A stretch of 55,147 nucleotides of DNA from Burkholderiales bacterium (GCA_017880805.1 JADGRP010000130.1:1-55147), one strand, 5' to 3'; positions 24,578 through 35,364 are shown, numbered from the stretch's first letter. Numbers and translations are program-made. Notes: generated by a model not told the origin, from the sequence alone.

Positions 24578-27445
24578 ATGGCCGACGCTAGCAAGACCGA
24601 CTACAAATCGACGCTGAATCTCCCTGACACGCCTTTTCCGATGCGTGGCGACTTGGCCAAGCGTGAGCCCGGCTGGGTCAAGGATTGGCAGGAGCGCAAG
24701 GTATACGAAGCGATTCGTGCCGCGAGCAAGGGGCGCCCGCGCTTTGTGTTGCACGACGGGCCGCCGTATGCGAACGGCGATATCCACATCGGTCACGCCG
24801 TGAACAAAGTACTCAAGGACATCGTGGTGAAGAGCCGGCAGCTCGCTGGCTTCGACGCACCCTACGTCCCGGGCTGGGACTGTCACGGCATGCCCATCGA
24901 GGTCCAGATCGAAAAGACCCATGGCAAGAATTTGCCTACGGCCGAAACGCAGCGACTTTGCCGCGCGTATGCGAGCGAGCAGATCACGCGTCAGAAGGCC
25001 GAGTTCCAAAGGCTCGGCGTGCTCGGCGACTGGGAACATTCCTACACGACCATGTCCTATCGCAACGAAGCCGACGAGATTCGCGCGCTCGGTCAGATAC
25101 TCGAGAAAGGTTACCTGTATCGCGGCCTCAAGCCGGTGAACTGGTGCTTCGATTGTCAGAGCGCGCTGGCTGAGGCGGAAGTCGAGTACGAAGACCGTGA
25201 CGATGTCTCGGTCGATGTCGGATTTGCGCTCGACGACCGCGACCGCGAAAAACTGGCGGCAGCGTTTCATCTGCCGTCGCTGCCCGACGGTCCGGTGTAT
25301 GCAGTGATCTGGACCACCACGCCGTGGACGCTGCCGGCCAATCAGGCCTTGAACGTGCATCCGGAATTTCAATATTCGCTTGTGGAAACCGAGCGGGGGA
25401 CGCTGCTTCTCGCGTCGGATTTGAAGGAGGCATCGCTCAAGCGATTCGGGGTCCAGCGCAAGGAAACGAAGCGCGCGCCGGATCCGGCCACGTCGGGCCG
25501 GAATCTCGAGTCAATCCGCTTCCGTCATCCGTTCTACGACCGCGCCGCGCCGATCTACCTCGGCGAATACGTGACGATCGAGCAGGGCACCGGCATCGTG
25601 CACAGTTCTCCCGCGTACGGCATCGACGACTTCATCTCCTGTCGGCGTTACGGCATGGCCGATGACGACATGCTCAATCCGGTGCTCGGCGACGGCCGTT
25701 ACGTGGACAGCCTGCCGTTCTTCGGCGGTCGGAAGATCTGGGACGCGAATCCGAAGATCGTCGACAAGCTGCGGGAAACCGGAGCGCTTTTTCACGCCGA
25801 AAAGATCACCCACAGCTACATGCATTGCTGGCGGCACCGGACGCCGATCATCTATCGGGCGACGACGCAATGGTTTGCCGGCATGGACGAGGTTCCGGGT
25901 TTCAACGGCACCCGACCCGCCGAAACGCTGCGCACTACTGCGCTGCGAGGCATTGAAGCCACCGAGTTTTTTCCGTCTTGGGGGAAGTCCCGGCTGAATG
26001 GCATGATCGCCAATCGCCCCGATTGGACCTTGTCGGGCCAGCGCCAGTGGGGCGTGCCCTTGCCGTTCTTTGTCGACAAGGAAACGGAGGTTCTGCATCC
26101 GGACACCCCGGCGTTGCTGGAGCTGGCGGCGACCAAAGTCCAGGCTGGCGGCATCGAGGCGTGGTTCGAGGCGACGCACGAGGATTTCGGCGTCGATGCC
26201 ACGAAGTACCGCAAGCTGACCGATACGCTCGACGTCTGGTTCGACTCCGGTTCGACCCATCAGACGGTCATGGGCGGCCCGCAGGGACGTGCATTGCACC
26301 GCGGATCACATTCGGACGCGACCGCCTTCCCGGCGGATCTCTACCTCGAAGGATCGGATCAGCATCGCGGCTGGTTCCATTCGTCCCTGTTGACGTCGTG
26401 CATGCTCAATGGCGTGCCGCCCTACAACGCGCTTCTGACACATGGCTTCGCCGTCGACGGCCAGGGCAAGAAAATGTCGAAGTCCAAGGGCAACGTCGTG
26501 GCGCCGCAAAAGGTATGGAACGCGCTCGGCGCCGAGGTCCTGCGATTGTGGGTCGGCGCGACGGACTATTCCGGCGACCTTTCCATTTCCGACGAGATCC
26601 TCAAGCGGGTCGTCGAAGGCTATCGGCGCATTCGTAATACGCTGCGCTTCCTTCTCGCGAATACCGCCGACTTCGACGCGCAGCGGGATGCGGTGCCCGC
26701 GGCCGAATTGCTCGAGCTGGACCGCTACGAGCTTGGCGTCGCCAATCGTTATTTCGCGGATATGCGGACCAGCTACGGCAGGTACGAGTTCCACCTAGTC
26801 GTGCGCGAGCTGCAGCTCTATTGCTCCGAGGAGCTTGGCGGTTTTTATCTCGACGTATTGAAGGATCGCCTTTACACCGCCGCGACGCATTCTGTCGCCC
26901 GCCGTTCGGCGCAGACCGTGCTGGCGTACATTCGCGATGATTTGCTGAAGCTGATGGCCCCGATTCTCTCGTTTACCGCGGAAGAAGCATGGAAGGTCCT
27001 CTATCCGGATGACGCAACGATCTTTGTTCACGTATGGAAGGCCGGGCGCGGCCTCGGCGAGGCTCCGGACCTGGATGCGCTGACGCAGAAGTGGAGTCGC
27101 ATCGTCGAGGTTCGAAACATGGTCCTCAAGCGTCTCGAGGAAGCCCGCGAGAAAGACGAAATCGGTTCCTCGCTCGAAGCCGAAGTCACCATTTCAGCAC
27201 CGGGAGATGTTTATGAGGCGCTCGCCTCACTAGGCGACGACCTGCGGTTCGTGATGATCACCTCGTCCGCGACGGTGCTGCGCGGCGATGCGGTGGCGAT
27301 CGAGGTCGCGCCGAGTGCGCACGCGAAATGCGCGCGCTGCTGGCACTGGCGCGCCGATGTCGGCGTCGACCCGGCGCATCCGTCTTTGTGCGCGCGATGC
27401 GTTGCCAATCTGTTCGGCAACGGCGAGGTCCGGGTGTTCGCATGA
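24578..27445 (+). CDS. ileS: Isoleucyl-tRNA synthetase
   Basis: A 955-residue class I synthetase that charges tRNA-Ile with isoleucine. HIGH appears in [15 protein letters not shown] near residue 70 and KMSKS in [12 protein letters not shown] near residue 630. Editing-domain segments such as [14 protein letters not shown] are intact. The C-terminal zinc finger is [12 protein letters not shown], then [10 protein letters not shown]. It lies 12 bases after ribF and overlaps lspA by 4 bases (ATGA). Confidence 0.99.
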   Translation: MADASKTDYKSTLNLPDTPFPMRGDLAKREPGWVKDWQERKVYEAIRAASKGRPRFVLHDGPPYANGDIHIGHAVNKVLKDIVVKSRQLAGFDAPYVPGWDCHGMPIEVQIEKTHGKNLPTAETQRLCRAYASEQITRQKAEFQRLGVLGDWEHSYTTMSYRNEADEIRALGQILEKGYLYRGLKPVNWCFDCQSALAEAEVEYEDRDDVSVDVGFALDDRDREKLAAAFHLPSLPDGPVYAVIWTTTPWTLPANQALNVHPEFQYSLVETERGTLLLASDLKEASLKRFGVQRKETKRAPDPATSGRNLESIRFRHPFYDRAAPIYLGEYVTIEQGTGIVHSSPAYGIDDFISCRRYGMADDDMLNPVLGDGRYVDSLPFFGGRKIWDANPKIVDKLRETGALFHAEKITHSYMHCWRHRTPIIYRATTQWFAGMDEVPGFNGTRPAETLRTTALRGIEATEFFPSWGKSRLNGMIANRPDWTLSGQRQWGVPLPFFVDKETEVLHPDTPALLELAATKVQAGGIEAWFEATHEDFGVDATKYRKLTDTLDVWFDSGSTHQTVMGGPQGRALHRGSHSDATAFPADLYLEGSDQHRGWFHSSLLTSCMLNGVPPYNALLTHGFAVDGQGKKMSKSKGNVVAPQKVWNALGAEVLRLWVGATDYSGDLSISDEILKRVVEGYRRIRNTLRFLLANTADFDAQRDAVPAAELLELDRYELGVANRYFADMRTSYGRYEFHLVVRELQLYCSEELGGFYLDVLKDRLYTAATHSVARRSAQTVLAYIRDDLLKLMAPILSFTAEEAWKVLYPDDATIFVHVWKAGRGLGEAPDLDALTQKWSRIVEVRNMVLKRLEEAREKDEIGSSLEAEVTISAPGDVYEALASLGDDLRFVMITSSATVLRGDAVAIEVAPSAHAKCARCWHWRADVGVDPAHPSLCARCVANLFGNGEVRVFA

Positions 27446-27984
27446 CTGGAGTCGGAATGCCATCCGCAGCATCGAACCGCTGGTGGTTGTGGCTCGTCTT
27501 GAGTGCCGCCATCGTTGCCGCCGATCAGCTCACCAAGGCGCTCGTGCTTTCGACGCTGCGGCCCGGGGAGGAGAGGTCGATGACCGATTTCTTCAGCCTC
27601 GTGCTCGCGTTCAACTCCGGTGCGGCATTTAGTTTTCTGGGCAACGCCGCAGGATGGCCGCGATATCTGTTCGCTGTCATCGCGATCGGCGCAGCGTGTT
27701 TGATTGTATGGCTGTTGCGCCGCGGCGGCGACCGGCTCTATTGCACAGGATTGAGCCTCGTCCTTGGTGGAGCACTCGGCAACCTCTGCGACCGGGTTGC
27801 GCTTGGGAAGGTCGTGGACTTTCTGTCGTTCCACCACTTCATGCCGTTCCACCATCCGCTCATCGCCTGGCTCGACCCCTTTCCTGCCTTCAACGTTGCC
27901 GATAGCGCAATCACCGTCGGCGCCGCATTGCTGATCCTTGACGGATTTTGGCGCAGACCGGGTCCGTCGGTCGCGGTAAAATAG
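27442..27984 (+). CDS. lspA: Lipoprotein signal peptidase
   Basis: A 180-residue inner-membrane aspartyl peptidase (signal peptidase II) that removes the signal peptide of prolipoproteins. It has four spans. Catalytic aspartates are in [10 protein letters not shown] and [14 protein letters not shown] 27442 overlaps the ileS stop in ATGA; a second in-frame ATG five codons on is possible. The lipoproteins encoded in this window are plausible substrates. Confidence 0.97.
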   Translation: MTGVGMPSAASNRWWLWLVLSAAIVAADQLTKALVLSTLRPGEERSMTDFFSLVLAFNSGAAFSFLGNAAGWPRYLFAVIAIGAACLIVWLLRRGGDRLYCTGLSLVLGGALGNLCDRVALGKVVDFLSFHHFMPFHHPLIAWLDPFPAFNVADSAITVGAALLILDGFWRRPGPSVAVK

Positions 27985-27989
27985 GCCTC

Positions 27990-28934
27990 ATGCAAATCAT
28001 TCTTGCCAATCCCCGTGGTTTTTGCGCCGGCGTCGACCGCGCCATTGCGATCGTGGAGCGGGCGTTGGAGCAATTTGGCTCGCCGATCTATGTTCGCCAT
28101 GAAGTCGTCCACAACAAATTCGTCGTGGACGACTTGAGGGCGAAGGGTGCGATATTCGTCGATGAGCTTGCGGAAGTTCCCGCCGACAGCACGGTCGTGT
28201 TTAGCGCCCACGGTGTGTCGCGAGCCGTGCGTGCAGAAGCCGAGTTGCGCGGTCTCAGAGTGTTCGACGCAACGTGTCCGCTGGTGACCAAGGTCCATGT
28301 TGAAGTTGCAAAGATGCGCCAGCATGGCAGCGAGATCGTTATGATCGGTCACTCCGGCCATCCGGAAGTGGAAGGAACCATGGGCCAATCCGACGGCGGC
28401 ATCTATCTGGTCGAATCGATTGGCGATGTCGCCGCGCTCGAGGTGCGCGACCCCGCAAATCTCGCCTATGTGACGCAGACCACGCTTTCCGTCGACGACG
28501 CCGCGGCCATCGTCGACGCGCTTAAGGCGCGTTTTCCTGCGATCGTCGGACCGAAAAAGGACGACATCTGTTATGCGACGCAGAATCGGCAGGACGCGGT
28601 CAAATTCATGGCCCAACGTTGCGACCTGGTCATCGTCGTCGGCAGCCCGAACAGCTCGAATTCCAATCGCCTGCGCGAGGTTGCGGCGAACCTCGGGATC
28701 CAGTCCTATATGATTGACCGGGCGGACGAGTTGCAGCCGGCGTGGCTCGAGGGAAGGCGTTGTGTTGGCGTGACCGCAGGCGCGTCCGCGCCCGATGTCC
28801 TGGTGCGACAAGTGGTCGAGCGGCTCAAGGTTCTTGGCGCAAGCGATGTCGCAGAGCTGGACGGCGTTGTCGAGACAACGGTGTTCCCGATGCCTAAGGG
28901 TCTGGCCGGCAGAACGACGACAGCGCTACTCTGA
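27990..28934 (+). CDS. ispH: 4-hydroxy-3-methylbut-2-enyl diphosphate reductase
   Basis: A 314-residue iron-sulfur enzyme for the last step of the MEP isoprenoid pathway, making IPP and DMAPP. The three cluster cysteines are in [12 protein letters not shown] (C12), [10 protein letters not shown] and [11 protein letters not shown]. His and Glu motifs are [14 protein letters not shown] and [17 protein letters not shown] 27990 starts 6 bases after lspA. The C-terminus overlaps the convergent DUF2069 gene by 9 bases. Confidence 0.98.
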   Translation: MQIILANPRGFCAGVDRAIAIVERALEQFGSPIYVRHEVVHNKFVVDDLRAKGAIFVDELAEVPADSTVVFSAHGVSRAVRAEAELRGLRVFDATCPLVTKVHVEVAKMRQHGSEIVMIGHSGHPEVEGTMGQSDGGIYLVESIGDVAALEVRDPANLAYVTQTTLSVDDAAAIVDALKARFPAIVGPKKDDICYATQNRQDAVKFMAQRCDLVIVVGSPNSSNSNRLREVAANLGIQSYMIDRADELQPAWLEGRRCVGVTAGASAPDVLVRQVVERLKVLGASDVAELDGVVETTVFPMPKGLAGRTTTALL

Positions 28935-29300
28935 CGCGCCCGCGCGGCGCCATCGCAGGTTGGGTTTGGCCAGACGCACATAAGCGAGACCGGAAGCGAT
29001 CGTTGCGAGCGAAAGCGCCGCCGCAGTCGCGGCGCATAGTGCGTGTCGGCCACTTTCGCTGAAGCCGCGCACCAGGCCTTCCGCGAAATACCACGGCAGC
29101 AGCACCAGCACCCATTGCAACGCTCGCGTTCTGCTGCGTGCCACGCCGGGCCACAGGGCGACGAGCGGCAGCGCCTTGAGCGCCAGCCACGAGCCGCCAG
29201 GTTTCAGCGGCGCGAGCCACAGTTCCCAGCAGATTTCCATTAAAGCAAGCGTCGCGAGCAAAGCCACGGTCGCGCGCCGCCAGGGATCAAACCCCGGCAT
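28926..29300 (-). CDS. DUF2069 membrane protein
   Basis: A 124-residue protein with about four spans and the signature of DUF2069: [20 protein letters not shown] followed by [12 protein letters not shown]. The function is unknown. The family is common in Beta- and Gammaproteobacteria. ATG 29300 shares one base with the stop of the upstream PilZ-like gene (TGATG), so the two are translationally coupled. Confidence 0.88.
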   Translation of the reverse strand: MPGFDPWRRATVALLATLALMEICWELWLAPLKPGGSWLALKALPLVALWPGVARSRTRALQWVLVLLPWYFAEGLVRGFSESGRHALCAATAAALSLATIASGLAYVRLAKPNLRWRRAGASE

Positions 29301-30835
29301 CAACTGACCGCGATGAATTCGAAGAGCTCGAAGCCCGGACCCTGGTCGACCAACTTGGTGAGCACCACCGTCCCGCCGGTTGCCCCGCGGCGCAGATTAA
29401 TGGCGTGTTCGAGTTGAAAAGCGCCCGCGGGCACCAGAACCATCGGCGGCGAGCCTTCCTGGCCATCGTCGGGCACAAGCACCACGGGCACAAAAGGAGC
29501 AGTGTCGGCATTTTCGCCGCGCGCCGCTGCGGCCTCCGGACTGTCGGTGAGGAGCTCGCAACCGAATTCCAGGCCGCTTCCGCGCAGGGTATTGCGGAAC
29601 CAGCGCAGCATTGCCACCTGCAAAGTGTTGCGGCCTTCGACCCGCAGTGCGATGAGATCGCCGATGCGCAATGGCGCGTTGGCGGCGTCGATCTGCCTCA
29701 GCGCGTAACCCGCCGGAGTATGGTTGATTACCTGACACGAGTGCATCGGCGGTAGGCCCGCCGGTGCGTTGGCGACATTCGCGTGGGTCCCGCGGCTGTA
29801 TTGCCACACGGCAGGCAAACCGGCGCACATGACCACTCGCGCCCGCGACGGAAGCCGGTTGAATTGCCGCGCGGGCGGAATCGCCCACTGCCGGAGCAGG
29901 CGCCGGAGAAGGGCCGTGTATTGCGCCACCGACGCCGGATCGGTCCCGATACCTGTCGGCACGCTGCCTCCCGCGTCCAGCGAGCGGAGTTGCTCCTGGA
30001 TCTGGAACGCAAGGTCGAACGTCAACAGAAATAATTTGCTGCCGTCGATGTTACCGCCCTTGTTGGCGGAGAAGGGGGGAAAGTCATGTCCGACAGGAAC
30101 GATCGCAACCGCCTTCGCCAAACGATGCACTGGCGCGATGTCGGTGATCTTGGTCCAGTGCGAATATTCCTGCAGGTAGTGAATGACCTGTCCGAGCTGC
30201 CCCGGAAGGAACCCGTATGGATTCGCCAATGCCAGCAGCAGGGCCTGCACGTACAGCCGCTCAGGGGTCGCATCCGGGCTGTCGGTTGCGACGGCAGCCT
30301 GATGCAGACCTCGCTCGCGAGCGAATTTATAGATCGCATGCGCATCGTGCCAAGTGCGCGCCGGTACCGGTGCGTACGACAGGTAACTATTGATAAGCAC
30401 CCGAGTCGTGCATTGCAGGCAACGATGGATCAGTGCCACGGTCAATCTGTTGCCGCCGAGCAGAATGCGCTTGTCCGCCTCACGCGCCAGCAGATGCTTG
30501 TAGGCGGTCGCGAGTTCCGCGGCGAGGATCAGCGACGCCTTGGCCGCTTCCAGCGCATCGCCAGTCAGCGGATGCGCGGCCCGCGAAAAATGCCGCTCGA
30601 GATCCAGCCAAAGCGACAGCGCAGTCGTGTAGTATTTTTCGGCAAGTTCGAGTCGCTTCGATTCTGAGAGCGCAACACGATTTGTCGCCGCCAGCGCATC
30701 GCCGATGGTGCCAGCAGCTTCGATCGGGTCGCGCTTGAGCATTTCGTCCAGCCACGGCTGGACGCGCGCAGGACGCGTCTCCGGCGGATGCGCGGGACGC
30801 GATTCAAGTGGTGGGAGGCTGAGCGCGAGGGCCAT
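29300..30835 (-). CDS. Conserved protein with C-terminal PilZ-like domain
   Basis: A 511-residue cytoplasmic protein. Residues 30-330 are mostly helical with no recognised enzyme motif (for example SLWLDLERHFSRAAHPLTGD and FARERGLHQAAVATDSPD). The C-terminal part has a PilZ-type beta-barrel look: CQVINHTPAGYALRQIDA, LRIGDLIALRVEGR, LRWFRNTLRGSGLEFGCELL. The usual RxxxR c-di-GMP signature is not evident, so binding is uncertain. ATG 30835 is used because an upstream extension to 31237 is antisense to another gene. Confidence 0.7.
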   Translation of the reverse strand: MALALSLPPLESRPAHPPETRPARVQPWLDEMLKRDPIEAAGTIGDALAATNRVALSESKRLELAEKYYTTALSLWLDLERHFSRAAHPLTGDALEAAKASLILAAELATAYKHLLAREADKRILLGGNRLTVALIHRCLQCTTRVLINSYLSYAPVPARTWHDAHAIYKFARERGLHQAAVATDSPDATPERLYVQALLLALANPYGFLPGQLGQVIHYLQEYSHWTKITDIAPVHRLAKAVAIVPVGHDFPPFSANKGGNIDGSKLFLLTFDLAFQIQEQLRSLDAGGSVPTGIGTDPASVAQYTALLRRLLRQWAIPPARQFNRLPSRARVVMCAGLPAVWQYSRGTHANVANAPAGLPPMHSCQVINHTPAGYALRQIDAANAPLRIGDLIALRVEGRNTLQVAMLRWFRNTLRGSGLEFGCELLTDSPEAAAARGENADTAPFVPVVLVPDDGQEGSPPMVLVPAGAFQLEHAINLRRGATGGTVVLTKLVDQGPGFELFEFIAVS

Positions 30836-30915
30836 GACGTTGGTATTTTTTGTCCGCGTACCGATTGTAGTCGATGCCGGCGGCATTTCCCTAACCGCCG
30901 CCGCCGAAGCGTGTC

Positions 30916-31770
30916 TTAGGGCTGATCCAGGAACGCGATCACCGGGGCCATTTGGTTCTCGCTCAGCAGCATGGGGGCGTGGCCGACATCCGGGAATTCG
31001 ACCATCTGCGGCCGCGGCCCGCGCGTGCGCATTGCCGCCGCGGTTGCAGCGGAGAGCAGGTCCGACTCGGCGCCACGCAGCAGCAGCGTCGGGCAAGAGA
31101 TCGCGTCCCAAAGCGGCCATAAATCGCCGCCCTGGCCGGCTGTGGCGCGAAAAGGCACGGCGATGCCAGGGTCGAATTTGAGTCGCCAGCGGCCAGTGGC
31201 GTCCTGTCGCGCGGTGCTTCGCGCCAGCGCGTGCCATTGATCCTCGGAAAGCGCGCCGAAAGGCGTCGACACGTGACGGATGTGCGTTTCCAGTTGCTCA
31301 AACGAATCGAACGTTGGGTCGAGACCGACGTACAGTCCGATGCGCGCAAGCGCAGTCGGTTCGATGATAGTGCCGACATCGTTGACCACCAGTCGCGCAA
31401 CCGGGGTTTCTGGCTGCGCCGCCATCGCTATGCCGAGAAGTCCTCCCATCGAGGTGCCGACCCATGCGACGCGATCCGCGCGAGCGTGGGCAAGCAAGGC
31501 TGTCAGCGTGGTCAGATAGGTCGCGAATCCATAGTCGTTGGGATCGCGCAGCCATTCACTGTCGCCGCGTCCCGGCATATCCGGACAGATCACGCGATAA
31601 CGATCCGAGATTGCTGCGGCAAGCGTGTCGAAATCGCGTCCATTGCGCGTCAGACCGTGAACACAAACCACGACGCGCATATTTTCCGGGTCGCCCCACT
31701 GCCGGTAGGCGACGCGATGAAAACCGTGCGCGCTGAGGCTCTTGAAATCTTGTTCGCGGGGAGTCGGCAT
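30916..31770 (-). CDS. Alpha/beta-fold hydrolase
   Basis: A 284-residue hydrolase. The HG oxyanion motif is in VVCVHGLTRNGRDF. The nucleophile serine is in WVGTSMGGLLG, the acid is probably the Asp in LRGAESDLLS, and the catalytic histidine is in DVGHAPML. There is no signal peptide, so it is cytoplasmic. It could be an esterase, lactonase or haloalkane-type enzyme; the substrate is not predictable. ATG 31770 was chosen because the first 24 upstream codons lack protein character. Confidence 0.9.
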   Translation of the reverse strand: MPTPREQDFKSLSAHGFHRVAYRQWGDPENMRVVVCVHGLTRNGRDFDTLAAAISDRYRVICPDMPGRGDSEWLRDPNDYGFATYLTTLTALLAHARADRVAWVGTSMGGLLGIAMAAQPETPVARLVVNDVGTIIEPTALARIGLYVGLDPTFDSFEQLETHIRHVSTPFGALSEDQWHALARSTARQDATGRWRLKFDPGIAVPFRATAGQGGDLWPLWDAISCPTLLLRGAESDLLSAATAAAMRTRGPRPQMVEFPDVGHAPMLLSENQMAPVIAFLDQP

Positions 31771-31854
31771 GCGTGAATGCGCCGTCAGAAAAACGCTGCC
31801 GTCGCAGCAACGCATCGTCGGGGAAAACCGAGCCGGCGTCAATGAGGCATGTCC

Positions 31855-33048
31855 TTAGCTAAGCAGCTCGGCGGGAAAAAACGGCAGATACCCCGCGATG
31901 TCGCCGGCGAGAAACGCTCCGATCTCGTCTCGGCGCGCCAACGCATCCGAGTAGCCCAGCGCCAGCAGCTCTCGGCAATACTGGCGGTCGAACAGCAGAT
32001 ACGACAACAGATTGGCGCCGGTGCCTTCGGTCGCCCCCAGGCCGCGCAACAGGTATCGCACACCGGTCGGCAGCCGATCGGCATACTGTATCGCGAGTCG
32101 GCCCAGATCACGGCTGGGCCCCACGACCAGCGCGTCGACGTGAACAATTTCCGGATGCACGTTCTGGATTTTGTGCGGAACGAGATTGAGTACGGAATTG
32201 AGGCGCTGCAGGCGCTCCAGATCCGCGCCCAGGTTGTCCAGAAAGATGCTGGAAAGCGCGTGACCCGCGACTTGGGCAAACGAGGGATAGTGCGGCGGCT
32301 TTTGCGCTTGGCCGGGCGTCGGCTGTTGGCCGACGAACTGTCCGACCGCGATGACCAGCATTCTGCGCGTGTTCAAATGCAGCGCGGGCGACAGGGGCGC
32401 GATCTGCCGCACCGAGCCGTCGGCGTAGAAGTCGCCGCCGACACGCGCTGCCGGAAAGATGAACGGAATCGCGCTCGACGCGAGAAGATGATCGACGCTG
32501 ATCGTCGCGCGTTCCCCGCGGCGGCGAATTCTTTCCCACGGTGCTGTTGTCGACGCGCCCTGAAAAAACGTCACGGCGTGCCCGCTGGTATAGCTCGTCG
32601 CATTGATCGCAAGCGCATGCAAATGCCCGGCCGCAATTTGCGCCGCGACCTGGTCGAGATCGAGCTCGCGTCGGAGCAGCGCACGCAGGGGCGAGTTGTC
32701 GAACATGGACGCGGTACGCGAAGGACCGCGGCGGCCAACCAAAACCGAGGCGAGCCAGCGCATGCCATGGGTCGACACTGTTGCGAAGTCGGCCTGATAG
32801 ACATGCCGGACCTCGATGCTGCGCCAGAGACGCAGAAGCCGTGCAACGCCGCGTCGAAAACTGTCTGCGTTCGCTGCAAGCAGCGCCGCGTTAACGGCTC
32901 CGGCCGATGTGCCGCAGATCACCCGGAACGGCGTGGTCGAGGTCCGGCCCAGGATGCGCGCGATGGCGCGCAGCACACCGATCTGATAGGCGGCCCGCGC
33001 GCCACCGCCGGAAAGCACGATCCCCGTTTCGTAGGGTGCGCGGGTCAC
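31855..33048 (-). CDS. Patatin-like phospholipase (second copy)
   Basis: A 397-residue patatin. The oxyanion loop is in VLSGGGARAAYQ, the nucleophile serine in FRVICGTSAGAVNA (Ser48, the same position as in the first copy), and the catalytic Asp in FYADGSVRQ. It is similar to the patatin at 11909 from end to end, including LLASSAIPF(I/V)FP, LLSYLLFD and the closing LGY-DA--RRD segment. GTG 33048 overlaps the Nudix stop in GTGA, so translation is coupled. There is no signal peptide. Confidence 0.9.
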   Translation of the reverse strand: MTRAPYETGIVLSGGGARAAYQIGVLRAIARILGRTSTTPFRVICGTSAGAVNAALLAANADSFRRGVARLLRLWRSIEVRHVYQADFATVSTHGMRWLASVLVGRRGPSRTASMFDNSPLRALLRRELDLDQVAAQIAAGHLHALAINATSYTSGHAVTFFQGASTTAPWERIRRRGERATISVDHLLASSAIPFIFPAARVGGDFYADGSVRQIAPLSPALHLNTRRMLVIAVGQFVGQQPTPGQAQKPPHYPSFAQVAGHALSSIFLDNLGADLERLQRLNSVLNLVPHKIQNVHPEIVHVDALVVGPSRDLGRLAIQYADRLPTGVRYLLRGLGATEGTGANLLSYLLFDRQYCRELLALGYSDALARRDEIGAFLAGDIAGYLPFFPAELLS

Positions 33049-33686
33049 GTCGTAAGATCGTGTTCGGCGCGCAAGGTACGATCGAGAATCATCAGCATCG
33101 CCGCCGTCGCGCCCCAGATATAGCGATCCTGAAAGGGAATCGCGAAGTAGTCGCGACGGAGCTCTCCCAGCATCCGGAAATGCCGTTGCTGGTTGCTGGG
33201 CTCGAGCAGGAATGCGAGCGGGACTTCGAACACGTCGGCAACTTCGACTGGGTCGGGAACGACTGCAAACGGCGGCTCCACCCACCCGACGACGGGAGTC
33301 ACGCGATAGCCCGTCACCGTTTCATAGTCGGCGAGCTGTCCGAGGACTGTCACTCTATCGCGTGGAAGCCCGATCTCCTCTTCAGTTTCCCTGAGCGCCG
33401 CAGCGTCGGCGTCGAGGTCGTCGGCCTCGACGCGGCCTCCAGGGAAGCTGATCTGTCCGGCGTGGTCGGGGAGGTTGACGCTGCGCTCGGTGAACAAGAC
33501 CGCCAAGCCGTCGGGCCGATTGATGATCGGCACGAGTACCGCGGCCGAGCGTGGCTCACCTTCGCGGCCGGGCAGCCTGTATCCATCGGAAAGATGAAGC
33601 GCCGCGGGCGGCGGCGGGCGCGACAGCCGTTCGACAAGCCACTTCCGCTGGTCATGTGGGGGTAACTTGAACAACGGAAGGTTCAT
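33045..33686 (-). CDS. CoA-type Nudix hydrolase
   Basis: A 213-residue Nudix enzyme of the CoA-pyrophosphatase group (NudL/UPF0035-like), which would split coenzyme A to phosphopantetheine and adenosine bisphosphate. The group motif FTERSVNLPDHAGQISFPGG precedes the Nudix box, seen as GGRVEADDLDADAAALRETE and then EEIGL. It is coupled by a 4-base overlap to the patatin gene, linking acyl-CoA/CoA turnover to lipid hydrolysis. The start at 33686 is the only sensible one. Confidence 0.92.
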   Translation of the reverse strand: MNLPLFKLPPHDQRKWLVERLSRPPPPAALHLSDGYRLPGREGEPRSAAVLVPIINRPDGLAVLFTERSVNLPDHAGQISFPGGRVEADDLDADAAALRETEEEIGLPRDRVTVLGQLADYETVTGYRVTPVVGWVEPPFAVVPDPVEVADVFEVPLAFLLEPSNQQRHFRMLGELRRDYFAIPFQDRYIWGATAAMLMILDRTLRAEHDLTT

Positions 33687-33794
33687 GAGCGGCGCAGGCG
33701 AGCGGTCGCCGAATTCTGGTGCAGCCCCTTCGATAATACCGCAAGCCGCGAACCGGTATTACGACAAACCGATGCGACGCCGCCTCAGAGGCAG

Positions 33795-34640
33795 TCAAGC
33801 GAGAAGCTTAACGCCCGCGACCGCCATGGTCGCGACCAGCATCATGCGAAGGGCGCGCACCGGTATGCGCCGCGATCCGAAGCTTCCCAGCACGATGCCT
33901 GGAACGCCACCGGCAAGCAGCGCAATCAGCAACTCGAAATCAATAGTGCCTAGCCAGAAGTGTCCTGCCGCAGCAACCGCGGTCAGGGGAACTGCGTGCG
34001 CAATATCGCTGCCTGCGATTTCGGCCGGCTCGAGCTCCGGGTAGAGCAGCGCGAGACAAGCCGCGCCGATAGCACCCGCGCCTAGCGACGTCAACGCGAC
34101 AGCGATACCGATCACGCAGCCGACGAACACGGTCAGGACGGGCCGGTGTCGGCGCGACGCGCGCAATCAACCGGAACGCGCGCCCCAACGTTTGAGCGGG
34201 CCTCGCAGCAGCAGCACCGCGATGCTCAACAATAGCGCGACACCCACACCTTCTTTGATCAGCCGGTTAAGCTCGTGCGGAGCAAGATGCGCCAGAGCGA
34301 CGATCGCAAGCGTTGCGATCGCCGCGGGCACGCTCCCGAGTGCAAGGAGCACAACAACGCGGGCCTTAATGTTGTGAGCTGCGCGATGGGCCAGTGTCCC
34401 GGCCGTCTTGGTCACGGCGGCGCACGCGAGATCGGTTCCTACCGCGATGGGCGCCGGAACACCGAAAACCGTGATGAGCAGAGGCGTCATGATCGAGCCG
34501 CCGCCAACGCCGGTGAGTCCGACGACCACGCCGACGCCAAAACCCGTCGCGGCAAGCAGCCCAAAGTCGGCCAAGCCCGTCACTTTCTCGTCCCGTCTAG
34601 CGACCGCTGCGCGCGCTTGCGTCAGCGCGCTCTTGTTCAC
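33795..34640 (-). pseudogene. TSUP (TauE/SafE) sulfite-exporter-like carrier interrupted by in-frame TGA
   Basis: Read through, this is a 281-residue membrane carrier of the TSUP family with the two repeated halves and eight hydrophobic spans. The first half (34167-34640) has VGLTGVGGGSIMTPLLI and the second (33795-34166) has ALTSLGAGAIGAACLALL, the paired Gly-rich motifs. A single TGA at 34167-34169, in the hydrophilic loop between halves after GARSG, splits them in the same frame. The next codon is TTG, so re-initiation to make two half-proteins is conceivable. Otherwise it is a recent nonsense mutation or a base-call error (CGA or TGG). GTG 34640 overlaps cobA; GTG 34583 is an alternative start. 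The position in the sulfur cluster fits sulfite or sulfate transport. Confidence 0.8.
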
Positions 34641-35364
34641 GCTGCGCGGCGCGGGCGCGGGCCCGAAACTGCGGGCCGATGAAAATCACCGCCGGGCCGT
34701 TCAAGATCTGCTGGGCAAATTGAGGAAGCGCTTCTAGCGTGCTGAAGATGGTGCGCGATTCTGGCAGCGATGCATTCTCGACCACCGCGACGGGTGTGGA
34801 CGGCGGTTTGCCTGCGGCGATCAATATCGCGGAGATTATCTCTGCCTGTCCGGCGCCCATATAGATTGCGCCGCTGTCTGCAGCCGCGACGCTTTGCGCC
34901 CACGTGCCCGTCGATTCTCCGTCGCCGACGCGCGGGGTAACGAAAGTCACGCTGCGCACCGAACCGCGTTGGGTCAGCGACGTCCCGAGCTGCGCGGCGG
35001 CGGCCAGCGCTGCGGTCACTCCTGGCACGACTTCGTAGCGGATGCCCGCAGCTTCCAGCGCGGCAATCTCTTCCTGCGCTCGGCCGAAGAGCATCGGGTC
35101 GCCGCCTTTGAGACGAACGACGACCTCGTGTAAGGCCGCGGCATCGACGAGTCGCTTGTTGATGAATTTCTGTGCCGTCGAGTGCTTGCCGCAGCGCTTG
35201 CCGACGGCGACCTTCGAGGCGCGCGTCGCGAGCGCGACGATCTCCGCATGAACCAGGGCATCGTGAAACACGATATCGGCGCGCTCCAGCAACCTCGCGG
35301 CGCGCAGTGTCAGGAGGTCCGGTGCGCCGGGGCCGGCGCCGACGAGATAGACGATACCGTTCAC
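34597..35364 (-). CDS. cobA: Uroporphyrinogen-III C-methyltransferase
   Basis: A 255-residue SAM-dependent enzyme making precorrin-2 for siroheme. Motifs are VYLVGAGPGAPDLLTLRA, the VRLKGGDPMLFGRAQEE signature and VVPGVTAALAAAAQLG. It lacks the CysG N-terminal oxidase/chelatase domain, so another protein must oxidise precorrin-2; the CbiX-type protein at 40626 probably inserts iron. GTG 35364 overlaps the cysN stop (GTGA). The C-terminal 20 residues are Arg/Ala-rich and overlap the TSUP frame. Confidence 0.95.
   Translation of the reverse strand: MNGIVYLVGAGPGAPDLLTLRAARLLERADIVFHDALVHAEIVALATRASKVAVGKRCGKHSTAQKFINKRLVDAAALHEVVVRLKGGDPMLFGRAQEEIAALEAAGIRYEVVPGVTAALAAAAQLGTSLTQRGSVRSVTFVTPRVGDGESTGTWAQSVAAADSGAIYMGAGQAEIISAILIAAGKPPSTPVAVVENASLPESRTIFSTLEALPQFAQQILNGPAVIFIGPQFRARARAAQREQERADASARSGR

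Noticed and set aside
31849-33123. 424-codon plus-strand open frame opposite the second patatin
   Set aside because: Antisense shadow; the minus strand has complete patatin motifs.
34160-34175. Selenocysteine decoding of the TGA in the TSUP gene
   Set aside because: TSUP carriers are not selenoproteins, and no convincing SECIS-like hairpin directly follows the TGA.
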